From Amphimedon queenslandica (taxonomy: Eukaryota; Porifera; Demospongiae; Haplosclerida; Niphatidae): a stretch of DNA of 45,568 nucleotides. The stretch covers positions 254,794-300,361 of the forward strand of contig NW_003546301.1 in the NCBI RefSeq assembly GCF_000090795.2. Direction: 5' to 3'. A model generated the notes under the pieces. It was not told the origin of the DNA and did not search any database. It worked only from the letters and a program-made list of their open reading frames with translations. The first letter of the stretch is position 1. Each line of letters begins with the position of its first letter. This document shows, piece after piece, positions 32,555 to 45,060 of this stretch. The position numbers and the translations under genes are program-made.

Positions 32555-35500
32555 GGTCTCACATGTACTACTGACTTTTCACTATTTGTTTCCTCTTTCT
32601 AAGTTTTATAGTAAAGTTTAGATTACCATCAGTGACTGATTAGACTGAGTTCCTATCATTTGATGTTGGTTTTTGAAATGATGTCTTATGTTCCACTGAC
32701 TTCTCACTACTTGTTTTCTTCTTTTCTCATTTTCATAGTATAGTTTATAACAGGTGTTACTGATCAGACTCTCAGTTCTTATCATTTGAGGCTGGTTTTT
32801 GAATTGTATAATTATACCTGGAGGGACTGATGAGACTGAGTTCTTATGATTTGAGGGTATTCCATGTACTAGTCATATCTCAGTATCTGTTTCTCCTTTT
32901 CTCAGTTGCATAGCATGTTTAAAGTAACATTAGTGACTGAATAGACTGAGTTCTTATCAATTGAGGTTGGTTTTGGAAATATGTTATGTTCTACTGACTT
33001 CGCACTATTTGTTTCTTCTTTTCTCATTTTTATACCATAGTATGAACCAGGAGTGACAGATCAGACTAAGTTTTTATCATTTGTAGTTGTTTATAAATGA
33101 TGTTTCATGTACAAGTTACTTCTCACTATTTGTTTCTTGTTTTCTGAGTTTCATAGTATAGTATATACCAGGAGTGATTGATCAGACTGAGTCCTTATCA
33201 TTCGAGATTGCTTTATAAATGATGTTTCAAGTACTAGACTTACTTCTCACTATTTGTTTTTTTTAATACCAGAAGTGATTAAGTTGTTATCAATTGAGGT
33301 TTGTTTTGGAAATGTTTTGTGATAGTTACTTCCACTATTTGTTCCGTTGACCAATCAGACTGAGTTGTTATGATTTTCAATTGGTTTTAAAATGATGCTT
33401 TATGTAGACTACTATTCCGTTCTTACTATTTGTTTGTTCTTTCTTCACTTTCATAGCATTTATACCCGGAGTGACTGATCAGACTGAGTTATCAACTAAG
33501 GTTTGTTTTTGAAATGTTTCAGGTTTTATTGACTTCTCACTATTTGTTTATTGCCTTCTCAGTTTCATAGTAACTGTCAGACTGAGTTATTATAATTTGA
33601 AATTCGTTTGAGAATGATGTTTCATGTACACTTCTAACTCTGTTTCATGTTCCCACTTTCATAGCATAGTTTATACAAGGAGTGACTGATCAAACTGAGT
33701 AATCATTTAAGGTAAGTATGAAATGATGTTTCATGTTCTAATGACTTCTTACTATTTGTTTCTCCTTTTTTCACTTTTGTAGCATAGTTTATGTAGCCTG
33801 GAATGACTAGTTCAATTGAGTTCTCATTAACTGTGGTTGTTTTAACTTTATGTTTGTTGTGCTACTTTTTTCTCACTATTAGCTTCGTTTTTTTTCAGTC
33901 TAATGTGGCCGTTTATACCTGGAGACTGAGTTCTTATCATTTAAAGTTTGTTTTAAAATGATGTTGCAGGTACTTGTCGCTTGTCACTATTTGCTTTGTC
34001 AGGTTATATTATTTGAAGTTGGTTTTTAAAGTGATGTTTCAGATTTTACTAACTTTTAACTAATTTGTTTTTGTTTCGTCTGTTTTATATACTTAAAATG
34101 ACTGATCAGACTGAGTTCATTTCATTTAAGGTTGATATTGAAATGATGTTTCATGTAACTATTTTGTTTTCTCATCGTCATAGTATGGTGTATATCAGTA
34201 GTGACTGATCAGACTGAGTTTTTTGGTATTTAAAATGGTTTTAAATTGATGTTTTATGTACTTCTCCTTATTATTTGTTTCCTTTCTTCTCAGTTTCATA
34301 GTAGTTTATGCGAGGGTGATGACTAATCAGACTCAGTCATTTTAAGTTTGGTTTTAAAATGTTTCATGTATTTCTAATTTCTCATTTGTTTTTCTTGTCT
34401 CAATTTTATAGTATAGTTAAAAATACTAGATGTGACTAATCAGATGGTGTTCATATCATTTAAGCTTGATTCCGAAATGATGTTTGTTCTTTTCAGTTCT
34501 CACATTTATTTGTTCTTTCTCATTTTTATAATACAGTTTAAAATACCAGGAAAAACAGATCAGACTTATTACTTATCTTTTGAAATTGGTTTAAAAATTA
34601 TTGCATATACTACTTCTTACTATTTTGTTTCTTTTTACTTTGATAACAAAGATAATACTATGAGTGACTGATTAGAACTCATGAGGTCTTATCACTAAGT
34701 TTGATTTTAAATTATTTATTTGCTACTGACTTGTTACTATTTGTTTCTTCTTTCTTAGTTTCATAGTATAGTTTAAAATACCAGGAAAAACTGATCGGAG
34801 TTAGTTCGTATCATTTAAGTTGATTCTGAAATGATATGTTGTTAGTTCTTACTATTCTTTCTCCCGTTTTATAATAGTACAGTTTTAAGAACCCGGAAAG
34901 ACAGATCAGACTGAGGTCTTGTCATTTGCGGTTGATTCTGAAATGATGTGATGTTCTTTGTTCTTGCTATTTCCTTTTCTCAGTTTCATAGTACAGTTTA
35001 TACAGTATGAAAGACTGATCAGACTGAGTTCTTATCATTTGTTTGGTTTTAAAATGTTTGGTTTGAAAAATGATGTTTTATGTACTATTTCATTATTACT
35101 AGTTGTTTCTTCTTTTCTCACGTCGATAGTGTAGCTTTATGCCAGAGTGACTGAAGAAACTGAGTTCTCATCATTTGAGGTTGGATGCTGAAGTGATGTT
35201 TCATGTCCTTAGCTCTCACTATTTGTTCCCTTTTTAACTTTTATAGGAAGATGTGTATCAGAATTGACTTATCTGACTGAGTGTGCGTTTAGTTATAACA
35301 TGATGTTTCATGTACTACTGACTTACTATTTTTTAATTCTCAGTTTGATAGTATAATTTATGCCAAAAGTGGTATAATTTATGCCAAAAGTGAATTATCA
35401 GACTGAGTTCCTATCATTTGAGTTTGGATTCTGAAGTGATCATGTCTTTCTCAGTTTTAACACTATGATGTATATTGGGACTGACTAATCAGACGAGTTT

Positions 35501-38500
35501 TTATCATTCGAAGTTAGTTTTAAATTGATGTTCATATACCACTCCTTCCTCACTTTGTTTCTTCTTTTCTTAGTTACATAGAATAGTTTAAAATGCCAGA
35601 AGTGACTAATCAGACTGAGTTGTTATCATTTGAGATGATGCTATGTTCTTTTTAGTTATCACCATTCGTTTTTCCCGGTTTCATAGTACATTTTAAAATA
35701 CCAGAAAAAACAAATCAGCTTGGTTTTAAAATGATATTATCATGTACTACTTCAAAGTGTTAATTTTGCTTTTTTTCTTTACTCTATATCAGGAGTGACT
35801 GATGGGACCTCGTGAAATTAGATCATGTAAGTTTGGTTTTGAATGATGTCCGATGTACTGAGTATCTTCTACTATTTGTGCCTTTTTTCTCAGGGTCATA
35901 GTATTAAAGTTAAAAATACCAGGAGAAACTGAGCAGAGTTAGTTCGTACCATTTATTGTTAATTCTGAAATGTTCATGTCCTCAGCTACTATGTTTTTTG
36001 TTTTACAGTATGATCTATATCGGGACTGACTGATCAGACTTCGTTTTTATAATTCAAAGTTAGTTTTGAAGTGATGTTTCATGTACTACTCACATTTGAC
36101 TTTTTCTTTTCTCAGTTTCATAGTATGGTTTAAAATATCAGAAGTGACTGATCAGACTTATTTTTTGTTATTTGAGGTTGATTATGAAATGATGTTACGT
36201 TCTTTTTTAGTTCTCACTATTTCATTGTTATTTTCTCAGTTTCGTAGTATAGTTTACAATACCTGGTAAAACTGATCAAACTGAGTTTTTATCATTTGAA
36301 ATTGGTTTTTGAAATGTTTTATGTGCTACTTTTCACTAATTCTTTTCACTTTGGTAGTCAGGAGTGACAGATCAGACTGAGTTCTTGTTCTTATCATCTC
36401 CGTTTGGTTTTAAAATGATGGTTCATGTACTACTTATTTCACACAATTTGTTTCTTTGCTTCTCGGTTTCATAGTATAGTTTAAAATACCAAAAGGGACT
36501 GATAAGACTGAGTTATCATTTGAGGATGATTCTGGAAATCATTTTATATTCTTTTAGTTCTCACCATTTGTTTGTTCTTCTCAGTTTCATAGTACAGTTT
36601 AAAATACAAGGAAAACAGATCAGACTGATTTCTTATTATTTGAAATTGGTTTAAAAATGATTTTTAATGTACTTGATAGATCTACTCACTATTTGTTTCT
36701 TTTCTTTGGTAGTATAGTTTATACAAGGAGTGACTGATGGGACCTCATGAGGTCTTAGCATTAAGTTTGGTTTAAAATAATGTTTCATATGTTACTCACT
36801 TGTCACTGTTCCTTTCTTTGTTTCAAAGTATACTTTAATTTACCAGGAAAAGCTGATCAGTGTTAGTTCATGTCATTTCAGTTTTAAAATGGTGTTATGT
36901 TCGTAGTTCTTACTATTTGTTTCTTTTTTCAGTTTCATAGGACAATTGAAAATACCCAGAAAGAATGATCAATTGTCTGGTTTTAATGTTGCATTTGGTT
37001 TGTTGTTTTATGTACTACTTAATGTTCACTATTTTGTTTCATTCTTTCTCACTTTGATAATACAGTTCATGCTGGAAGTGACTGATGAAATGAGTTCTCA
37101 TCATTTGAGGTTGGATTCTAAAATGATGTTTCATGTCCTTAGCTATCACTATTTGTTTCTTCTTTTCTTAGTTTTATGGTAAGGTGTGTATGAGAAGTGA
37201 TTTATCTGTCTGAGTTCCCATCATGTTATAAAAATGATGTTTCATGGACTAATGACTTGTCACTAGTCGTTTTTTCTTTTCTCAGTTTGATAGTAGTATA
37301 GTTTGTACCACAAGTGACTAATCAGACTGAGTTCTAACATTTAAGGTTGGATTCTGAAATAGTGTTTCATGCCCTTAGTTCTGACTGTTATTTTACTGTA
37401 CAATATATATTGGGACTAATCAGACTGAGTTTTGATCTTGCAAAGTTTGGTTTAAAATGTTTCATTCTGTTTTAGAGCATGTTTTAAAATGCCAGAAATG
37501 ACTGATTAGGCTGAGTTCTTAATATATCAGGTTGATTGTAAAATGATTTTATCACTGTTTTTTTTCAGTTTTATAGTACAGTTTAGAATACCAGGAAAAA
37601 ACCTATCAGACTGATTTTTATCATTTGAAATTGTTTTTAAAATGATGCTTCATGTACTACTTCTTAGTGGTTGTCTTTTTTTGTTTTTACTTTTGTACCA
37701 GGAGTGACTGATGGGAACTCATGAGGTGTTATTATTCAAGTTTGGTTTTTAAATGTTTCATGTACTATTAATTTTTTATATTTGTTTTTTTGTGCTACTC
37801 ATTCCTTGGTATTTGTTTCTTCTATTCTAAGTTTTATAGTATAGTTTAGAATACCAAAAGTGACTGATCAGACTGATTCTTATCTTGTAATATTGGTTTT
37901 TAAAAGATGCTTTTGTACTACTTATGTTTCACTACTTGCTTACTTTTTACTTTGACAAATAGTTTATACCAGAGTGACTGATCAGACCTGATGAGGTCTT
38001 ACAATTCAAGTTTGGTTTTTAAATGATGTACTACTAACTTCTCACTAGATCTATTTTGTTTTTCTGTTTCATAGTATAGTTTCAAATACCATCAGAATGA
38101 ATTATCATTTCAGTTTGGTTTTTAAAGGATGTTTTGTTCTTAGTTCTCACTAATTGTTTCTTCTCTTAGTTCATAGTACATTTTAAATATTCAAAATAAA
38201 TGATCAGAATGAGTTTTTAATCACGTGCAATGGGTCAGAAATTCATTCAGTTAAAATTACCATAAGTGACTTGATCAGACTGAGTTTTTATCATTTACAT
38301 ATGGTTTTAAAATGACATTTCTGTACTTCTGACTATTAGTTTTTTCTTAACTTTTGATAGTATAGTAAATATTTTTTTATTTTAGTTTAATTATAAAAAT
38401 GTTATAATCTTATTAGCTCTTAATTTTTGTTTCTTTTCTCAGACTGAGTTCTAATCAATTGAGGCTGATTCTGTTATGTTCTTTTTAGTTCTCACTATTT

Positions 38501-40775
38501 GTTTTTTTTTCAGTTTCATAGTGCAGTGTCAAATGCCTGAAGTGACTGATGAGGCTGAGTTTTCATCATTTGAATTTGGTTTTGAAATGATGTTTCATAT
38601 ATTTCTTACTATTTGTTTCTTTTCACTTTGATGGTGTAGTTTATACCACCAGCAGTGACTGATCAGACTGAGTCTTATCATTTAAGTTTGGTTTCAAAGT
38701 TTTTTGTACTACTCATTTCTCAGTATTTTCTATGTATTTATAGTATAGCTTAAAATAGCAAAAGTGACTGATGAGACTAAGTTCTTATCATTTGAAATTG
38801 GTGTTAAAAATGTGTCTTGTACTACTTTCTTTTCATTTCGTTTTTTTAAAACTTGATAGTAAATAGTTTTTGCCAGGGGTGACTGATAAGACATCATGAG
38901 GTATTATGTTAACTTTGGCCTTTAAATGATGTTTCATGTAGTATTGTTTCAGCATTTGTTTCTTTTGTCAGTTTTATAGTGTGGTTTAAACTACAAAAAG
39001 TTATTAATCAGACTAATTTCTGATGATTTTAAACTGGTTTTAAGATAATGTCTTAAGTACTTCTCAAGATTTGCTTCTACTTTTTCACTTAGATAGCATG
39101 TCCATACCAGGAATGACATCAAACACAATTTTTCTTTGTTATACTATGATGTTTTATGTACAGCTAATTTTTCAATATTTTATATCTTCTTTTCTCAGTT
39201 TCATAGTAGATTTATAGTTTAAAATACTGGATTTGATTCATCACAGTTATTATCAATTGAAATTGGTTTTAAAGCAATGTTTTATGTAGTTCTGACTTCT
39301 CACTTCTTGTTTCTTCTTTTTTTATTTTGAAGGTAGAGTTTTACGGGAGTGACTGATTAGCTTATTATTTAAGTCTCGTTTTGAAATGTTTTATTTTGTC
39401 ACTGATTTATTTGTTTTTGTTTCTTTGCTCAGATATAGTTTCACAAACGAGAAGTGATTAATGAAACTGAGTTCAAATTGGTTTTACAATGTTTGTTGTA
39501 CTACTGCCTTGTTACTATCTGTATCTTTTTTTACCTTGACAGAGTATATATAGTTCATACCAGGAGTGACTGATTAGACTGAGTTATTAACATTTAAGTT
39601 TGGTTTTAAAATGATTAATGTACTACTTATCACTATTTGTTTCTTTTTTCACTTTGATAGTATAGTTGATACCAGAAGTGACTGATCTGACTCAATTTTT
39701 ATCATTTAAATTTGTTTGTAATATATGATACTTCATATACTAGTCATTTCTCAGTATTTGTTCCTTTTTTTCTGTTTTATAGCATAGGTTAGAATACAAA
39801 AGTGACTGGTCAGACTGTGTTCTTGTCATTATATACTAGTGTCAAGAAATATTTTGTGTACTTCTCTCTAATTGTTTTTTTACTTTGACAGTGCAATTCA
39901 TACCAAGAGAAACTGATCAGACTGAGTTCTTATCATTTGAGTTGTTTCTAACAGATATGTTCTCACTTTTTGTTTCTACTTTTCTAAGTGTTTTAGTACA
40001 CTTAAAACGCCAGAAAATCAGAGTTCTTATCATTTGATTTTGAGTTTTAAATGTACTACTTACTTCTGGGTAATTTGTTTTTTCAGTTTCATAGTATAGT
40101 TTATACCAGGAGTAACAGATCAGACTGAGTTCTCATCATTTTAGGTTAATCAGAAATGTTTTAGTTTTCAACCTGTTTCTTCTTTACTCTGTCACAGCAT
40201 AGTTTGAAATACCAGAAAAGACTGATCAAAATGAGATATCATTTGAAAGTGATTTCAAATGATCTTTCATGCACTTTACACAATTTTTTATCTTTTATTT
40301 TTTTATAGTGATACCTGAAGTGACTGATCAAAATCAATTTTTACATTAATCTTAATGTGATTTTTCTTGTACTATTCATTTCTCAGCAATTGAGTCAGTG
40401 CATACTAAGATGTATTTACATGCCAAAGTGGACTGATCAGACTTAGTTTTAATCATTTGAAGTTGATTCTGAAATGATGTTATGTTCCTAGTTCTCAATA
40501 TTTGCTTCTCCTTATCTCAGTTTCCTAATACAGTTAACAATACCAGGGAAGACTCAGTAATCATTTAAAATGTTTCATGTGTTACTTATTTGTCACTATT
40601 TGTTTCTTTTTCAAACTTTAGTAGCATAGTTTATGCCAGTAAAAACTGATCTGACTCAACTTTATAATCTTAGTTTCTATATGTCTCATGCACTACTTAT
40701 TAGTATGTTTCTTAATTTCTCAGTTTCATAGTATGGTTTTAATTACTAAAAGGAATTTATCAGACTGATCAGACT
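32555..40775. repeat. ~8.2-kb diverged satellite, ~120-bp monomer, with higher-order structure
   Basis: About 65-75 monomers lie head to tail. Each has a core like GACTGATCAGACTGAGTTCT, then TTATCATTTGAGGTTGGTTT, GAAATGATGTTTCATGTACT, a TTGTTTCTTCTTTTCTCAG tract and TTTCATAGTATAGTTTA. Monomers are typically only 70-85% alike, with many indels. Variant types recur in order: one with AAAATACCAGAAGTGACT, one with CCAGGAAAAAC, one with GATGGGACCTCATGAGG. This trimer appears near 34430, 35590, 36485 and 37485. A different block at 35140-35490 recurs at 37070-37420. Isolated ORFs inside (34432, 36081, 36946) are fragments of the repeat and not genes. Confidence 0.92.
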
Positions 40776-41239
40776 CTCATTAAATTTGTAAAGTATTTGG
40801 TATTGAGTTTTTGTCTAGAATTAGAGCATTAATTGATGAAAGGAAACATTCTTGACGTGGTTTTGTAGAATTTCACCATTAATAAAGCCATTGCATCTGG
40901 TAATGTAATATGTTGAGGCGTCTTTGTAATCTCGTATAGCAAAAATTGGGATAAAAAATAGGAAATAGGTGATGCGTAAACTGAAGGCACAAAACCTTTT
41001 GCAATTTTATTGTGAAATTTCCAATTTTAACTAAGTAATGCAGTATTTGTAACTGATTTTTGTGAAAAAAAATTTTCTGCAAATGTTTTAAAAGCAAATT
41101 CGTGCAATATGCATAGAGTAAATATTTTCAAGACATAATGTAGTGTTAGTCTACTATCTCTGGTTAGTCTTGCTAAACTTCGGATAACTGACTGTATTCA
41201 ATTACACTGACAGTAGCTGTGACTCTGTTGCTTCCTAAA
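40776..41239. other. No gene recognised
   Basis: AT-rich sequence after the satellite. A 72-residue minus-strand ORF (40879-41097) has no recognisable feature and is probably chance. Confidence 0.45.
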
Positions 41240-41640
41240 GCCCAACATACACTAAAGACAACTTTTGGTTGAAAATAGCAACAAAAAGTTGTGAGCAACT
41301 TCTTTGTGTTCACAGAAGCATGCACTAGGCAAGCTTTTAGCAGTAACAAGCTGCACTAATGTACAATATTTTCATTACCCAGTTAATGAACTATTGTAAT
41401 GATAACATGAGTTAAGTGATGCAGTTTTTGTTAGCTACATTATCTTGGAAAGAAAGAGAAGTAACAGGAACAGAAAAATTTGGGTCAGAGATTTGGTAAG
41501 GAACTGTCCAGAATGCAGAGCTTACCAAACGCTATTGCGAGAGTTACAAAGAGGAGATAAAGCATGACGTTCCATTTACCGTAATTGGAGACTTTTTGAC
41601 ACTAGGCCAGAAAATAATATTCAAGCATAGTACTTATTAT
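41240..41640 (+). pseudogene. PIF/Harbinger transposase N-terminal fragment
   Basis: From about 41452 the plus strand reads RKRSNRNRKIWVRDLV, then RAYQTLLRELQRGDKA, a stop, and RSIYRNWRLF to about 41600. This pattern (IWVRxxxxxR...AYxxLLxEL...YRNxxR) is the conserved N-terminus of Harbinger-type transposases. The catalytic DDE region is missing. Upstream, CCCAACATACACTAAAGACA at about 41250 may be the element's terminus, as similar words start a block at 11591. The downstream hAT element begins at about 41650 and may have truncated it. Confidence 0.6.
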
Positions 41641-41649
41641 AGGTTTCAT

Positions 41650-44413
41650 GGCGTTGTTCTAGTATTTTGATACTATAACTGAAATTAATTTTAGTACCCT
41701 ATTCTCAATTTAGTTATTACTATAACTAATACCATACTAAAATTGATTCACTCAGATACTATAACAATAACTACTAAAATTATTTCGTTTACAAATGCTA
41801 GAACTAATACTAAACTAAAATTATTTTCTTTACACTATAAATAATTTTTGTTTTAGTACTAGTACTAGAAATACACTGTAATTAGTACTACTTATAGTGA
41901 AGAAAAATTTTAGTACTATAGTATTAAATGTAGTACTGAATAGATACTGTGCACAAAGTGTACTAACAAATTAAAATTAAATATCTAATGAAACCTCTTT
42001 TAAAATCACATGGCTTGAGCACATGAGACAGGCATTTGAGTAGGTCATAGTAATGTGGTATGGCAGGAAGACAAAAAAAGATTGGGGTTTTGGAATATTT
42101 TAAGCAAGATAAAGAGAAAGATAAAACTTTGTACTGTCACCATCACTAATGATTGTGAAGAGCCAAAGATTTGTGGAAGAGAATTAAAAGGACAATTTCC
42201 AACGCCACCTCAAAAGTCATCACATGGAAATATTCAGGAAAGTAGAAGCTTTTGAGCTGCAAGGAAGACCAAAGGGAAATCTACTATAAAGAAAGCAAGT
42301 CAATCAACTTATCAACATTAGCCTAGAAGTCAGACACTCAGTAAGATATGCCACTATAACCCAAAAATTAGCTGTATTCATTGGAGAAACTGGTGTTCCT
42401 TTAAGTCTGGTGAAAAATAGTCAATTTCAAGATCTTAAAGAACTTGATACACATTACCACACTTCTTAAAGAAAAAACATCAGTGAGATTGATGAAGTTT
42501 ATTCGCAATTGAAAGACGAGATGAAAACTTTCTATGGTCTTGTCAAATAATAAGCTTCTGTGCTATTATTTTGACAAAACCAGGTATGACAGCTGCATTT
42601 TTGGGAGTCACTGCATATTCTTACAGCCAACTAGACCGGAAGCGCCACCACATAGCTGTAACGGTTCAAAGATTTCTGTCACTTCATATCAGTGAGAATG
42701 TAGCTTAGAAAATGTACACTGTTGTTACACAATGGACACTTTCTTCATAAATGTTTCATGTAATTACTGATAATGGAAGCAATATGGTTGCAGCATTTAA
42801 GGAAACAAATGAAGAGGAAGACAAGCTAGAGGATGACATAGTTGTGTATACAATAGATAATAGTGATGATGACAAAGACGAAGATACAAATGCATTAGGT
42901 GAGGGTGGAGATAATGTATAAGACATTGAAAACAGTCAAAAGTATTATGTCACATGAAGAGCAGATTGCTGAGTATGAAAGGTTAGAAAGACAAGATAAT
43001 ACTGCTTTAACAGGATAGAAAGGAATTAGTTTTGTTTGTACACTACTTGTTAAATTTTTGGAAACAAATCCAACATTTAAAGTTAGTTGGGAATTGCCAA
43101 AGCTAAGGTAACGAAATTCAACAAGTTATGCAAAGCAACATAGAAATTGATTGAGAAAACTGGTATAAAATTCGTAAATGATTGCCCAACCCGATGGGAT
43201 TTGATGTTCTTTATGACTTAGAGATTACTAGATGTTAAAACGCCAAGCAAGTCATCGACGAGCTCGGTTGGGAAAACCTATCCACCACACAGTGAAAAAA
43301 TCTGGATACAATTCATGTTTTATTGCAACCGTTTGCCTACCTTACTGACTTGACAAGTGCCAAACAAAGTACTACTATAGGTATGGTTATTCCAGTTATC
43401 AAAGAATTAGAGCTACATTTAGAAGAGGTATGTTGATGTTTATGTTAACTACTTCTTATCACTTTGCCTATATTTTTAGATGAAAAAGTACAGGAAGTAG
43501 CTACTATTTCTAAAATAATGTTAGATGATACTAAAAGAAGAGTTAAATTCATTGTTCTTCCACCATGTGACAAGTTTGATCAACTGTATATCTCCTCTAC
43601 ATTGTTCAGTCCACCTTATCGTCTTCTCCTTAATCAAGCACAAGTCAATGCTGCTAAAACGTTTATTTTAAGCCTAATGCGTAAGAATCAGTCTACTACT
43701 ACAAATATCTTCGACTTAATAAACAGTGCAGTTGAGAACATACACAAACTAAAGACATCTGAGCCACAATGAAAAGGTTTAATCACTTCAGTAGACTTAG
43801 CTCATTGTTAGACAAAAATGAGAGGAATAAAGATACTACAAGCCAAAATTGTTTTACCAGAAGAGGAGATAGATCTTTACCTTAAAATGAAATTTAATAA
43901 TGATGAGCTTCAAGAAGATTCATTAGACTATGAGGTTACCCATGAAACCACATTGCCTTTCTATGTCACATAGCTTGTGATATTTTAGGTACCCTGCTTC
44001 ATCTGCCTCAGTGGAAAAGGTCTTGTGATGCAGTGGTGACATCACAAAAAAAAAGCATAACAGAATTGAGTGATTACAATTTGGAAGAAATTTTGATAAA
44101 CAAAAACAAACGCTATTTTTAAATATAATAATATTATTGTTTAATAAAATGTTTAAATTCATAATTATGAGAGTACTAAAACTAATACAATATTATAACT
44201 AACTAAATTTCATTTATATTACAAGTACAACTACTAAAATACGACAATTTTAGTAATCAATACTAAAACTAATGCTATACTAGAATTATTTGGGTAAATA
44301 ATACCATAACTAACACTATACTAGAATTATTTTTCAGATACTGATATTCTACTATAATTTACCTATTTTTTGTATGTTAACTATAACTATAAAATGAATA
44401 CGAGAACAACACT
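41650..44413 (+). mobile_element. Decayed ZBED-like hAT element with ACTA-rich subterminal zones
   Basis: The left end (GGCGTTGTTCTAGTATT at 41650) and right end, read inward (AGTGTTGTTCTCGTATT from 44413), match at 14 of 17 positions. Both subterminal zones (41670-41960 and 44165-44400) are dense with ACTATAACTA, TACTAAAATT and their complements. No 8-bp duplication was identified, so the ends are approximate. Confidence 0.65.
42050..44122 (+). pseudogene. ZBED-like hAT transposase, multiply broken
   Basis: In order: a frame at 42055-42255 that may be a damaged BED-finger region. Next come VRYATITQKLAVFIGETGVP and VKNSQFQDLKELD (42330-42450). Then KPGMTAAFLGVTAYSYSQLD (about 42580), VITDNGSNMVAAFKE (about 42760), and an acidic stretch (42815-42915). 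DCPTRWDL follows near 43180 in one frame. The 102-codon frame 43464-43772 includes KFDQLYISSTLFSPPYR. A C-terminal hAT dimerisation relic (YPASSASVEKV at about 43990, SDYNLEEILINKNKRYF) ends at 44122. The order matches ZBED-type hAT transposases. Stops and shifts throughout make it inactive. Confidence 0.78.
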
Positions 44414-44427
44414 ATTCTAAATATGCT

Positions 44428-44829
44428 ATGCACACATGTATATACCAATTGCAATTAAAATGGTCGGTTTGTACTCTACTTCATAGGCTACTATTATATG
44501 TAAGTCGAATAACAGTATTAGATACATGTAATGTATTATCGTACCATGACATTACTGGAAAAAACTTTTCATGTTTTCATTATATTTACCATACACTAGC
44601 ACAGACAATGGAAAAAATTGTCATGGAAGTATGCAATGCCATAGTAGATTCATTACATCATGATTTCATAAAGGTAATTCAGAATTTGAATTATCATGAT
44701 CACAATTCATTAATCAACCATATCATTGTTACTTCAGTCATCATGACTGAACAGAGCTTTTTGGTCACTGAGGAATACTACGTACATGAGATGCTGGACT
44801 GCCGCTGGAACTTGAGGTTTGATAGTTAA
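44428..44829 (+). CDS. Unrecognised 133-codon ORF
   Basis: It is the longest intact frame outside the identified elements in the right part of the window. It has no recognisable domain, signal peptide or membrane segment. It contains TMEKIVMEVCNAIVDSLHHD and is rich in His and Ile. It starts immediately after the hAT element's right end. It may be a chance ORF in AT-rich DNA or an exon of an unknown gene. No splice evidence was found. Confidence 0.2.
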   Translation: MHTCIYQLQLKWSVCTLLHRLLLYVSRITVLDTCNVLSYHDITGKNFSCFHYIYHTLAQTMEKIVMEVCNAIVDSLHHDFIKVIQNLNYHDHNSLINHIIVTSVIMTEQSFLVTEEYYVHEMLDCRWNLRFDS

Positions 44830-44929
44830 CACCAATAAAAGGACATGACCATGCAGAATGGCTCAGCATTGGTGTAGCTAATAAAAACCCAGTAAGAACA
44901 GAATGAATATCGAATTTTCATTCTTGCTC

Positions 44930-45060
44930 GAGATCAAAAATAGATTTCAACTATGATGCAATGAATTTTGCAAAAATAGTCTCACTTTCAACAGCTATTC
45001 CTTCATTATAAGCACCTTCCTTATAGTGGATAGCCTTTTCAAGAAGGATTGCCTTATGAT
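44930..45060 (-). pseudogene. Possible Myb/MADF-like transposon accessory protein fragment
   Basis: On the minus strand from about 45058, one frame reads KAILLEKAIHYKEGAYNEGI, then ESETIFAKFIAS, a stop, and LKSIFDLEQE. The sequence 'E-x-x-x-FAKFIAS-x-LKSI' loosely recalls the BESS-like tail of MADF/Myb-like proteins that accompany Harbinger elements. This is a weak resemblance only. Confidence 0.25.

Noticed and set aside
34432-37182. Three ORFs in the satellite (34432, 36081, 36946) as genes
   Set aside because: They are monomer fragments. Neighbouring monomers have stops and frameshifts in the same stretch.
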